From contig NZ_AOGW02000011.1 of the NCBI RefSeq assembly GCF_000332495.1, forward strand, positions 1-64,000: a DNA stretch of 64,000 bases. The letters run 5' to 3'. A program made the translations under genes and the position numbers. This DNA comes from Leptospira terpstrae serovar Hualin str. LT 11-33 = ATCC 700639 (lineage in GTDB: Bacteria; Spirochaetota; Leptospiria; Leptospirales; Leptospiraceae). This document shows, piece by piece, positions 25,031-34,242 of this stretch (position 1 is its first letter; each line of letters opens with the position of its first letter). A model generated the notes under the pieces. The model worked only from the letters and a program-made list of their open reading frames with translations, was not told the DNA's origin and searched no databases.

Positions 25031-28000
25031 TTATTTTCGCCGAAGTTCTAAGAGTCGAGCAAATAATATATTGTTTTCTTTGTGGTAGGGGCGTCTTAAC
25101 TGCACTCTTTCGGAATAATCAAAAGCTGCAGAAAAGTCTCCATTTTTATACAATGCTTCTGCGATGTAAAAAAGCGTTAGGCTGTCAGAAGGATTTTTTT
25201 GGACGTATTGGACAGCAAATTCCAAAGGAAATACCGACATCCTATGTTCTGTGTACAAATATATTTTTTGAACCGACAGTGGAGCATCATGGATCGAATC
25301 AAAATGACCCGAAATCATACGTTCTACTTCAGCCCATTTTTTCTGTTTGTAGAGTGTGAGTGCCCTTAAATATACAAAATGTTTCGGATGGTTTGTTGGA
25401 ACATGGATAGGTGATCCTTCTCCTGTATATTCTACGCGGATGAGTGACAAATCATCGATCAGTTCCCCATGACTTTTGATCGCATCACGTATTGCTTCCA
25501 AATCCCCTTGGCCTTCAAAAGTAGTTTTTAAGAATAATTCATCATCTTCATTGACTTCCATTTCCACTTCGGACCCAATCAATATATCATCTCGTCCATC
25601 AGAACCAATCAAAAGTACATCACCTTTTTCCAATTGGAAGGTATTGATTTGGAGAGCTTTTTTAGAAGCGAGTAGTCCTAACTTCGCACAAACATAGTTA
25701 TGTGGCAAAAAAAATGTTCTGTCATTTCGGTAAATTACAGGCCTTGGATGTTCTGCATTTAGAAAGTAAAAGAAACCTGTTTCATCATCAATTAAACAAA
25801 GAAACATCGAGATAAGCATGGATCCGTCAAAAGTGACTAGAGTATTATGTAATTCAATATAGGCGTTACTTACCCATTTTTCTGGTGTGATATCTCGAAC
25901 TTCTTCCGATTGTCCGTTTCTTTTTATGATAGCTTCGAATACCGATCCAATGACAAGAGCACCACTCGCTCCTTGCATCGACTTACCCATCGCATCACCA
26001 TTCAACACAACTATATATTTTTTATTCTGTAACTGGATAGAGGAAGAAACACATAGATCTCCACCAATTTCAGAAGTCCATTGTTTATAAGAGAACTTTT
26101 TCTTTTGTTCTGTAAGGAACTTAATATTCAGATTCGATGAAGTAGCAAGATTTTGAGTTAATGGTTCTATGAGTAAAGAGGCTAAAAAATAGTCTCCGTC
26201 TTGTTGTTCCTTAAGACCTTTAACTTCCGTTAAAGCAAAATTCAATTCTTTTGTTCTTTCATCAACTTTTTGCTCTAAATTGGTATAAAGTAAGGAGTTT
26301 TCAATGGAAACAGCAATTTGGGAAGATAAAATTTTAAGAATTTCCACACGACCTGGGGTAAATGCATCTGTTGTTAAATTGTTTTCTAAATAAACAATCC
26401 CAACTACAGTCCCATGACTTAAAATGGGGTAACAAAGCAAAGATTTAGGTAGAGTTGATTTTACATAAGGGTCATTTTTAAAATCACCCTCTCTTGCTGC
26501 ATCCCCACAAATCACAACAAGACCAGTTCTTACCACATAACCAATGATTTGTGAAGGTATTTTATTTTGATTCACATAAGCAACTGGTTCTAAAAAATCA
26601 ATAGCAAATGGAGATTCAGAATACACCAAAACGGATTCTTTTTCTGCTTCCGATTCTGCCAAAACTTGCCAACCTGAATCGGATTTAAGTATAAAATATC
26701 CTCTCTCAGCTCCTGCGTTTTCAATCAGGATCTTCATCATTTTTTCCAAAAGACGATTGAGTTGAATTTCCCCTGATATCGTTTGTGAAGCCTTGATGAC
26801 TGTGTTGATATCTAAAGTAGAACCTACATCGCCAAAAATATCTTTTGTAGTACTAAAAAGTGAAAGACTATCAGTAGAATCCGTTCTAAAATTGCGACCA
26901 ATATATTTTTTCAAAGAAATATGATCCAATTCCAATTGTTTTACTTTTGATAAGAAACCATACTTTCCATACCGATAATGAGCTTCCACCAAATGTAAGT
27001 TACTATACTGTTCAAACCCAGTTTCCTTCCACATTCGAACCAAAAACTCATTCGCAATCGCTTCTTCTAAAATATAATTTGATTCACGTGCAGAAGAAAT
27101 TGCAGCCTTACAAGCAATCACTGCTTGTGTTTTTTGATTTGCTAGATACAATAATAAGGCTGAAATAATTTCATATTTATGGCCGAAGTTGTCTGGAGAA
27201 CTTTTCGCCCATACCTTCATTCTCTTTTCAAATCTAACCAATCGTTTTTTTAGTTCGGGTTTTGTAATTCCAGCAGGTATTTTGTTATCTACAATTAATG
27301 CAAAAGCAACAAGAGCTCCTAAAAAAACATGTTCAGGCACAAACATCATCCCAAACATGGCTCCTTCTAAACCATCCAATTTTACTGAATATTCATAAGC
27401 TTTTTCTTTATCACCTAAGAAGTATTCAATTCGCAACTTACATAAATAATAATCAAATAGAGCATTTGCATTTCCGGTTGCTAACCATTCTGCTACTGTT
27501 TCTGTTTCGGAAAAATACCGGCCTTCTAAATTCATGGGGTCTGCAGACTCCCCTCTCATATTCTCCACTAACTGAAGATTTAAACGATGCACTTGGTATG
27601 CATGGTTTTGGCGTAAACTTAATAGAGAGGCATCATACCGAAGTTGACTCTTATACAGATCCTCTAAATTTTCACGAAACAATAAACCTTGGAAATGAAT
27701 GTTATTTAAAGAGTAAGACGAATATTGTAAGTCTCCTGTTTCCATTCCGGCAAGAAAACTATCCCAAAAAATAGAACGGCTATCTCGTGCGTGATTTTTC
27801 CAAGGAGCAATCATACATGCGAACATAAACAATGTACGACATCGGAATGTTTTTGCATCTAAAGAATCCAACAATCGCATTCCTAACTGACCAAACTTAA
27901 GGCCATCATCATAATTCCCTAAACCAGATCCTTGGATGATTCCCATCGCACAAAATCCAAAAGCACTGATCTCACATAAACCATACCGCAATGTATGGTT

Positions 28001-30745
28001 GACCAACTTCAATACGATCACAGGAAATAAATTCGGCTCTGCTAGGAATGCGGGAGCAATACATGCATTCAATAACCGCATGATCGCAAGATATTTAGGA
28101 TCATGAGAAACTGGTAGGTGCTCCAAACTTTCAATCGAACTACGCCCTAATTTAAATTTGAATTTTATGATTTCACGTAGTGGTGATAAAGGACCCGCTT
28201 TTTTTGGTAACCTGACTCCAACAAGTTTTAACGCTTGTTTGAGTGTTTCTAATACCTCTTTCATCTTGTTCTGAGTCACAAGCATTGAGGACTGAAGCTC
28301 ATATACTAAAATTTTATCTAAATCGTTGCGAACAAAACTTAAAATATAATTAAAACTTTTTTCGGCTGCTTCAAAGTTTTTTGAGAGATAAGCGGCACTA
28401 GCGTATGCTAAATGTAGCTTCAATGTATTTTCGTATTCAGTATTCCATTCATCATCCCTCATAAGTCCGACCATTCGGTCGAAGAAGGTAAATGCTGCAT
28501 CATAAGCAGAAGAATTTAAGGCCTTAAAACCAGCCTTTTCATTTAAAATTCGTAACTCTGCTAACTCTTCACTTCCTTTCATTTGGGAAGCACCCAAATT
28601 CAATTGGTTTACAATGGTAAACAAATGATCTTCGAGTTTATATTTGTATAGAATAGAGAGGTAGGTTTTTCCTATTTTATAATGGAGTTTTGCTTTTTCT
28701 TCGGGGGAAATGATCTTATATATTGCTTCTCGTATTTTATCATGAGTGAAGTTTGCATCCTCCATGCCTAAAATCAAAAATTCTTCGTTGGCAAGGGCAA
28801 CCAAATCCATAGATGCTTTATGAAATGGCCTCTCCGCTATTGTGGCATAAATATCATGACGAAACCAGTTACCGATACATGCCGTTAATTTCAATGCATC
28901 AATTAACTCTGCGGATTGAAGATTAATTTTATCGATAATTAAATCGATAACGTTGTCGGAAATATTAACTGAATCAATTTTATCTTTATCCCATGACCAA
29001 TGGTCATCTGCAAAATAGATGTAAGACCTTTCATAAAGGTTTTTAAACATCTCATTCACATGGAATGGATTCCCTTTTGTTTTTTTCCAAAGAACTTCCG
29101 CAATCGGTCGAATCTCTGATTCTGCAACTGCTAAAGTTTCTGAAACGAGTAAAGCTACATCACGTTCGCGAAGTGGTTCTAAACGAATTTCGCTAATGGG
29201 CACCTGAATTTCACGCAACTCTTCCAGCAACCTATAGAATGGATCTGTTGGTAAAACTTCATTGTCACGATAAGATAAGATGATAAAGAAATGAGTAATT
29301 TCTGGATCTGTCAATACTTCCTTAAGTAACAATATACTAGAAGAATCCGCCCATTGCATATCATCCAAAAATAAAACGACTGGATGTTCTTTTGTACAGA
29401 TGGTTCTAAGAAACTTTCTAAAAACCAAATGGAACCTATTTTCTGTTTCCAAACTATCAAGTTCAGGTGGAGCTGACTTTTCACCTAACAGTTGTGAAAG
29501 TTCAGGTACAACATCAATGATTAGTTTTGCATTTGCACCCAAAGCATCGGAAAGGACTGTTTTCCATTCTTTTACGGAAGATTCACTTTCGGACAATAAT
29601 TGTCGAACAAGACCTTGTAAGGCTAAGTTAATGGCGCGGTAAGGTATTGATTTTTTATATAAATCAAACTTTCCAGAAGTAAAGTAAGCCTTCTCGCGCG
29701 TCACAGGTTTTTGGATCTCATTAATGAGGGCCGACTTTCCAATTCCGGATCGACCAGAAATCAAAAAGATTTCTATTTTACCTTCTGCAGCATCAAGAAA
29801 CTTTTCTTCAAAAATTTGGAGTTGGGTTTCTCTTCCGTATAGTTTCTTTGGAATTTGAAACCTTGATGATTTATCATTTTTTGCGAGTTCCATTTGGAAC
29901 TGATCCAATGCAACACGTCCATTTTCCAATAGAACAGATTGAATGGCAGAAAGATCAGAAAGTAAACCGGTCGCTGTTTGGTACCGATCTTCTGGATTTT
30001 TTTCCAATAACTTCATGATCAAATCTGAAACAATCTTTGGTGCACCACTCCTTTCTTTTGGTGAAAGAGGGGTCTTCGCCAAATGGGCATGAACCATTTC
30101 CAAACTATCTGTATATAAAAACGGAAGGTCTCCGGTAATTAACTGATATAAGGTGACACCAAACGAATAAAAATCGGTTCTATAATCCACAGTGCGGTTC
30201 ATTCGGCCAGTTTGTTCTGGAGAAATGTGTGCAAGTGTCCCAGTTAAGTTCTGGTTCATCGGGAGATAAAAACTTCTATGGGTGAGAAGTGTTGCTGAAC
30301 CAAAGTCTATTATTTTTAGCGCACCAGTATCTGGATTATAAATTATATTTTGGGCTTTGATATCATTGTGAACAATTTTAGCTTTATGAATGTCTGCAAG
30401 GGCACGACATACTTCAATTGCTATACTCAAAAAAGTAGCAATATTACTATATTTTCCACTTAACTGTAGTTTAGCGAGATCAGTATAAGCAACGTTTGGG
30501 AAAATAATTGCAACGGTGTTTTGGTAAGACTCTAACTCTAAAGGCCTTAAGGTATAAACTGAATCAATGGTTCTGAGTATTTCAAATTCGTTTTTAAAGC
30601 GAGTGATTTCGTGATTATCCGGATAATCGCGATTCAATAATTTGATCACAACAGGATTCCCGGACTGTGATTCTCCGGCATAAACAGAACTTCTTTTCCC
30701 TAAATGAAGTTCTTTTATCGCTTTATATTTTCCTACGTTAAACAA
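25031..30745 (-). CDS. Giant Ser/Thr kinase - ATPase - GAF - SpoIIE phosphatase - TPR protein
   Basis: A 1904-residue protein. Residues 1-265 are a Hanks-type kinase with Lys35, HNDIKAQN (126-133) and DFGS (147). From about 310 an AAA/STAND-like ATPase carries a Walker A GRSGIGKSALIN and Walker B-like LFLDDMQWADS. A long helical TPR-like part spans about 700-1290, then a GAF domain (about 1325-1480), a short coiled coil and a SpoIIE/PP2C domain (about 1545-1770, NGDAMGKSMQGASGA and LIGSDGRDD), and C-terminal TPRs. Kinase and phosphatase ends are thus in one chain. It is 9 bases downstream of the SDR gene and is the fourth domain-rich signalling protein in the operon. Confidence 0.85.
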   Translation of the reverse strand: MFNVGKYKAIKELHLGKRSSVYAGESQSGNPVVIKLLNRDYPDNHEITRFKNEFEILRTIDSVYTLRPLELESYQNTVAIIFPNVAYTDLAKLQLSGKYSNIATFLSIAIEVCRALADIHKAKIVHNDIKAQNIIYNPDTGALKIIDFGSATLLTHRSFYLPMNQNLTGTLAHISPEQTGRMNRTVDYRTDFYSFGVTLYQLITGDLPFLYTDSLEMVHAHLAKTPLSPKERSGAPKIVSDLIMKLLEKNPEDRYQTATGLLSDLSAIQSVLLENGRVALDQFQMELAKNDKSSRFQIPKKLYGRETQLQIFEEKFLDAAEGKIEIFLISGRSGIGKSALINEIQKPVTREKAYFTSGKFDLYKKSIPYRAINLALQGLVRQLLSESESSVKEWKTVLSDALGANAKLIIDVVPELSQLLGEKSAPPELDSLETENRFHLVFRKFLRTICTKEHPVVLFLDDMQWADSSSILLLKEVLTDPEITHFFIILSYRDNEVLPTDPFYRLLEELREIQVPISEIRLEPLRERDVALLVSETLAVAESEIRPIAEVLWKKTKGNPFHVNEMFKNLYERSYIYFADDHWSWDKDKIDSVNISDNVIDLIIDKINLQSAELIDALKLTACIGNWFRHDIYATIAERPFHKASMDLVALANEEFLILGMEDANFTHDKIREAIYKIISPEEKAKLHYKIGKTYLSILYKYKLEDHLFTIVNQLNLGASQMKGSEELAELRILNEKAGFKALNSSAYDAAFTFFDRMVGLMRDDEWNTEYENTLKLHLAYASAAYLSKNFEAAEKSFNYILSFVRNDLDKILVYELQSSMLVTQNKMKEVLETLKQALKLVGVRLPKKAGPLSPLREIIKFKFKLGRSSIESLEHLPVSHDPKYLAIMRLLNACIAPAFLAEPNLFPVIVLKLVNHTLRYGLCEISAFGFCAMGIIQGSGLGNYDDGLKFGQLGMRLLDSLDAKTFRCRTLFMFACMIAPWKNHARDSRSIFWDSFLAGMETGDLQYSSYSLNNIHFQGLLFRENLEDLYKSQLRYDASLLSLRQNHAYQVHRLNLQLVENMRGESADPMNLEGRYFSETETVAEWLATGNANALFDYYLCKLRIEYFLGDKEKAYEYSVKLDGLEGAMFGMMFVPEHVFLGALVAFALIVDNKIPAGITKPELKKRLVRFEKRMKVWAKSSPDNFGHKYEIISALLLYLANQKTQAVIACKAAISSARESNYILEEAIANEFLVRMWKETGFEQYSNLHLVEAHYRYGKYGFLSKVKQLELDHISLKKYIGRNFRTDSTDSLSLFSTTKDIFGDVGSTLDINTVIKASQTISGEIQLNRLLEKMMKILIENAGAERGYFILKSDSGWQVLAESEAEKESVLVYSESPFAIDFLEPVAYVNQNKIPSQIIGYVVRTGLVVICGDAAREGDFKNDPYVKSTLPKSLLCYPILSHGTVVGIVYLENNLTTDAFTPGRVEILKILSSQIAVSIENSLLYTNLEQKVDERTKELNFALTEVKGLKEQQDGDYFLASLLIEPLTQNLATSSNLNIKFLTEQKKKFSYKQWTSEIGGDLCVSSSIQLQNKKYIVVLNGDAMGKSMQGASGALVIGSVFEAIIKRNGQSEEVRDITPEKWVSNAYIELHNTLVTFDGSMLISMFLCLIDDETGFFYFLNAEHPRPVIYRNDRTFFLPHNYVCAKLGLLASKKALQINTFQLEKGDVLLIGSDGRDDILIGSEVEMEVNEDDELFLKTTFEGQGDLEAIRDAIKSHGELIDDLSLIRVEYTGEGSPIHVPTNHPKHFVYLRALTLYKQKKWAEVERMISGHFDSIHDAPLSVQKIYLYTEHRMSVFPLEFAVQYVQKNPSDSLTLFYIAEALYKNGDFSAAFDYSERVQLRRPYHKENNILFARLLELRRK

Positions 30746-30754
30746 TGCGATTCC

Positions 30755-31519
30755 TTATCTTGCTGTTTTGCCACCGTCTACCGGTATCACAGCTCCTGTG
30801 ATAAAAGCAGCCCCATCAGTAGACAACCAAACACAAGTTTTCGCAACCTCTTCGGGAGTCGCCATTCTACCCAAAGCATATGATTTCATTCTTTCTTTTT
30901 TGACTTCTTCTGGGTTCGGGACATTGGCATAAAATACATCATCCATTTCCGTTTGGATTCCACCTGGACAAAGAGCAACCACTCGAATTCCAGAGGATCC
31001 ATATTCCAATGCAGCTGATTTTGTGAGGCCAATGATTCCGTGTTTTGTCATGGAATAAGGACCCGCTTTTTCTTTCCCTCGTACGCCTAGTGCCGACGAT
31101 ACATTGATAATGACTCCGCCTTTCCCTTGAGTTAAAAATTGTTTAAGTTCAAATTGCATTGAGAGAAAAGTCCCTTTTAAATTTACATCCATTACAGAAT
31201 CAAAAATATCTAATGGATAATCTGCTGTAGCTTTCAATACTCCAGAAATACCTGCGTTGTTCACGGCTACATCGATGGACCCAAATTTAGTAACAACAGA
31301 TTCAACAAAATTATGAACTGCTTCCGATTGTGTGACATCACAACGAACAAAGATTCCATTGCCACCTTGTTTCTCAAGAAGTGCTAAGGTTTCTTCCCCT
31401 TCTTGTTTTCGTCTTCCGCAAAATCCAACCACATAACCAGCGTTTGCAAATTCCAAAACTATCGACCTTCCGAGTCCGGAGGTACCGCCAGTCACTAGTG
31501 CTACTTTTTTTCCACTCAT
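30755..31519 (-). CDS. Short-chain dehydrogenase/reductase, FabG-like
   Basis: A 254-residue classical SDR: TGGTSGLGRS for the cofactor, CDVTQ, NNAGISG, a serine in NVSSALG, and catalytic YSMTK with the C-terminal GAVIPVDGG. The TGG...VDGG pattern and length match the beta-ketoacyl-ACP reductase (FabG) type and related secondary-alcohol dehydrogenases. Its start overlaps the AfsA-like/PilZ gene stop by 4 bases, so the two are coupled. In Streptomyces, a reductase of this class follows AfsA in butyrolactone synthesis; a similar step here is an inference. Confidence 0.8.
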   Translation of the reverse strand: MSGKKVALVTGGTSGLGRSIVLEFANAGYVVGFCGRRKQEGEETLALLEKQGGNGIFVRCDVTQSEAVHNFVESVVTKFGSIDVAVNNAGISGVLKATADYPLDIFDSVMDVNLKGTFLSMQFELKQFLTQGKGGVIINVSSALGVRGKEKAGPYSMTKHGIIGLTKSAALEYGSSGIRVVALCPGGIQTEMDDVFYANVPNPEEVKKERMKSYALGRMATPEEVAKTCVWLSTDGAAFITGAVIPVDGGKTAR

Positions 31520-32775
31520 TGGATTTCCCTTTCTTCAATCAATCGTCCATACCGATTGATGGCTTCCTTTACATTTGCCCTGTCTAGTTCAGAAATCGAT
31601 TCAAAACGAAATCCGGCAAAGAAGGTGTCCTCATTATTATCGTCTTCTTTGACCCATAATAAAATGCAAGTTCCATGAACGAAACCGACAATATCAAAAT
31701 GCATAAAAAATTCGAGGTTTTGGCTATCGGCCAATTCCCCGGGATGGATCCCTGAGCAGCGCACCATAAACCCAGAACTAGAGATATTTTCAATTGTAGA
31801 GACAATATTTCGTCCATTTTCCCTGACAGAAATATTGTTTTTAAACTGATCTAAGATGCGAAATCTTGGATCAATTTCATATACTTCTTCCTGTGTGCTT
31901 TTTAAGCGTTTGTATACTTTTAAAGGCAAGATACTCGCAGCCATTTCGATTCTCGTAATCTCTTGATTCTCCTGGTACGCCGTAATTTCGAGTTTTGAGT
32001 AATTCCAATATCCAGATTTGCTATTTTTGGTCTCAATTGCCTTGGCCCGCAACTTGATCGGCATATTCATTTTGGCATATTGGAAAAATTCTGAGTTTAA
32101 ATATAACAATAAAAAGGTGACACCTTCGAAAGGAACCTTTCCATACATATGGTTGCAAGCAATTCCGAATTGTCTTGCAGCTTCCACAATCTGCATTCCT
32201 GAAATATGTTTAAGATTGGGTGGGGAAAAAAACTTATGATCTGCTGGGACAAAAAGATTCGCAAAAAAAGTATCTTTTTTCGGAATTTCTTCAATTGGCT
32301 CGAAGATTGCAGATATCATTGACTTCTCTACGTTGCCAACATAGTAGTCTCTACGTTTGATTATTTGTAAGATTCTAATTTCATCTGATTCTGTCACTTT
32401 ATCGTTCAGAATGTATTGTTGTAATTCTGTATCAAAATGATAGAAAGTACTAATGAAATCTCTTTGTGTTTGATCGACTCCAGCTTCTTCTAAAATTCTT
32501 TCTGCTGATTCTTTACGAATACGATACGGAATTGTTTTGAGTTGGTAATAATTCCCACTAGTATCTTGTCTTTTTGCATAGTATTGTAGCAAAAAGTCAA
32601 TTTCTTCCTTATTCAGCTTAGGAAAGATATGTTCTTCCATGACAATCGTTGTTATCATTCGAGGAAGTGCCCTTCGTATGTTTGAAACGAAACTATCGTC
32701 TTGGTAATATGTTCTTGTGTATCGTTTGTCGAGAGGTAAAACTGCAGGGAGTTCTTCTTTTTCAAAAACCTTCAT
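31516..32775 (-). CDS. AfsA-like hotdog domain fused to a PilZ-like domain
   Basis: About 419 residues from the ATG at 32775 (a TTG at 32784 is possible). The N-terminal 170 residues are unrecognised. Residues about 173-290 match the A-factor-synthase hotdog: FVPADHKFFSPPNLKHISGM, QIVEAARQFGIACNHMYGKVP, where H.PGM..EAARQ is the family hallmark. AfsA joins a beta-ketoacyl group to dihydroxyacetone phosphate. One hotdog copy is present; AfsA itself has two. Residues about 305-415 look PilZ-like, with NISSSGF for D/NxSxxG, but no convincing RxxxR. It is the first gene of the operon. Confidence 0.7.
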   Translation of the reverse strand: MKVFEKEELPAVLPLDKRYTRTYYQDDSFVSNIRRALPRMITTIVMEEHIFPKLNKEEIDFLLQYYAKRQDTSGNYYQLKTIPYRIRKESAERILEEAGVDQTQRDFISTFYHFDTELQQYILNDKVTESDEIRILQIIKRRDYYVGNVEKSMISAIFEPIEEIPKKDTFFANLFVPADHKFFSPPNLKHISGMQIVEAARQFGIACNHMYGKVPFEGVTFLLLYLNSEFFQYAKMNMPIKLRAKAIETKNSKSGYWNYSKLEITAYQENQEITRIEMAASILPLKVYKRLKSTQEEVYEIDPRFRILDQFKNNISVRENGRNIVSTIENISSSGFMVRCSGIHPGELADSQNLEFFMHFDIVGFVHGTCILLWVKEDDNNEDTFFAGFRFESISELDRANVKEAINRYGRLIEEREIQ

Positions 32776-32858
32776 ATGTATCAACCGGAAATCTACTCTA
32801 GGATTAGTCCGTAGATTCCGACAGGATACAATTCAGCGCAACTAAATTAACAACGTAT

Positions 32859-32874
32859 TGACAAATTTATGTCA
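32859..32874. promoter_or_regulatory. Inverted repeat upstream of the long operon
   Basis: The sequence tgaca-6-tgtca (32859-32863 and 32870-32874) lies between the universal stress gene stop (32878) and the AfsA-like gene start. It could be an operator or part of a weak terminator for the usp gene. On the minus strand no clear -35/-10 pair was found, so its role is open. Confidence 0.25.
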
Positions 32875-32877
32875 GTT

Positions 32878-33309
32878 TCACCTAACCACCGTTACGGAAC
32901 AAGGTGCATAATGAACAACTCGATCAGACACACTACCCATAATGAATCTTCCTAGAATTCCGTGCCCCCGACTTCCAATCACGATCAAATCTGCTTTTTC
33001 TTTTTCAGCAAGTTTGCATATTTCTTCAGCAGGATATCCTTCCAATACGATACGTTCCCATTTCACAGTGGTTTCATCTAAAATAGGATGTATTTTTTCA
33101 AAACGTTGCTCGGAGATCCATTTCACTCGATCCTTACCTACAGGTGCGGCATCATAATAGCCAGGAAGCGGACCAAAATCCTCAACCACTTCCACAACGT
33201 AACATTTTGCATTGCTTGCTTTTGCGATTGCTAAAGCAAATTCCAGTGCTTTTGCAGAACTAGGTGAACCATCGATAGGGATGATCAGCTTTTGAATCAA
33301 TTTTTCCAT
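32878..33309 (-). CDS. Universal stress protein (UspA family)
   Basis: A 143-residue protein with the full UspA fold: [22 protein letters not shown] at the start, then [49 protein letters not shown]. The G-2x-G-9x-G(S/T) ATP-binding pattern is present (GSRGHG...GSVSD), so it belongs to the ATP-binding branch. Usp proteins respond to starvation, oxidative or membrane stress. It is single, about 130 bases downstream of the pot operon, and about 100 bases before the AfsA-like gene. Confidence 0.88.
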   Translation of the reverse strand: MEKLIQKLIIPIDGSPSSAKALEFALAIAKASNAKCYVVEVVEDFGPLPGYYDAAPVGKDRVKWISEQRFEKIHPILDETTVKWERIVLEGYPAEEICKLAEKEKADLIVIGSRGHGILGRFIMGSVSDRVVHYAPCSVTVVR

Positions 33310-33426
33310 ACCAAAAGTCTACCACCTTCTACGAATTCGGAAAGTGAAATTCCATTGATAAATGTCAAAATTTACTAAACAGTAACCATTTCCAAATTGG
33401 ATCAGTGAATGACAAAAAGTTCCATA

Positions 33427-33452
33427 AAACGAGTGGGACTACTTTTTCCCAC
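33427..33452 (-). terminator. Probable terminator of the pot operon
   Basis: On the minus strand GTGGGA (33452-33447) and TCCCAC (33438-33433) form a 6-pair stem around an 8-base loop containing the potC stop, followed by TCGTTTT. The stem is short and the T-run interrupted, so this is moderate evidence. It would end transcription of potDABC before the usp gene. Confidence 0.45.
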
Positions 33453-34242
33453 CCTCATCTTCTTTCGTTAAATAATAAGCGACAAGTATCGGAAGTGTTG
33501 TGACAAGAATCACAAAAACGGCAACTACATTGGTGACAGGCCTTTGTCTTGGTCGAATGAATTCCGTTAACATCCAAATCGGAACAGTGGATTGTTGTCC
33601 GGCAGTAAATGTTGTAACAATTACTTCATCGAAGGACAAAGCAAAGGACAACATTCCACCAGCTAACAATGCGGTGGCGATATTTGGCAAAATCACAAAT
33701 CGAAACGTTTGCCAAGGATTGGCACCTAGATCCATGGAAGCTTCCACCATAGAATGTGAACTTCTGCGAAGTCGTGCCAGTACATTGTTGTATACGGTAA
33801 CAATACAAAATGTTGCATGAGCGATCACGATGGTCCATGTACTAAAGGGGATTCCAAAAAGCGACATGGCAGATCGTAAGGAAATTCCCGTTACAATTCC
33901 TGGCAAAGCAATGGGCAAAATCACTAAAAAGGAAATGACTTCTCTTCCGAAAAATTTGCTCCTATACACCGCAAGGCAAGCCAAGGTTCCAAGAACAATT
34001 GCCATCACCGTGGAGATAGTTGCCACTTGCGTCGATAAGATAATGGCTTCCCAAATATCATTTCTTTCCCATGCCACTCCAAACCATTTGAGAGTGAATC
34101 CTGGTAAAGGGAATTGGAATGTTTTTTCATCTGTAGAGAAGGCGTACATGATGATGATGAAAATAGGAATGTGAATAAATAGAAAACCAAGAATGGTTGC
34201 CAGTTTTAATCCGATGGTACCAAAATTCAATTTAGAGGGCAT
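33439..34242 (-). CDS. potC: Spermidine/putrescine ABC transporter permease PotC
   Basis: A 267-residue inner-membrane permease with about six membrane segments. It carries the EAA loop for contact with the ATPase: SMVEASMDLGANPWQTFRFVILPNI near residues 160-185. The pattern around PLPGFTLKWFGVAWE and RPRQRPVTNVVA is typical of PotC. It is the last gene of the operon and overlaps potB by 11 bases. Together with PotB it forms the channel for polyamine uptake. Confidence 0.88.
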   Translation of the reverse strand: MPSKLNFGTIGLKLATILGFLFIHIPIFIIIMYAFSTDEKTFQFPLPGFTLKWFGVAWERNDIWEAIILSTQVATISTVMAIVLGTLACLAVYRSKFFGREVISFLVILPIALPGIVTGISLRSAMSLFGIPFSTWTIVIAHATFCIVTVYNNVLARLRRSSHSMVEASMDLGANPWQTFRFVILPNIATALLAGGMLSFALSFDEVIVTTFTAGQQSTVPIWMLTEFIRPRQRPVTNVVAVFVILVTTLPILVAYYLTKEDEGGKK

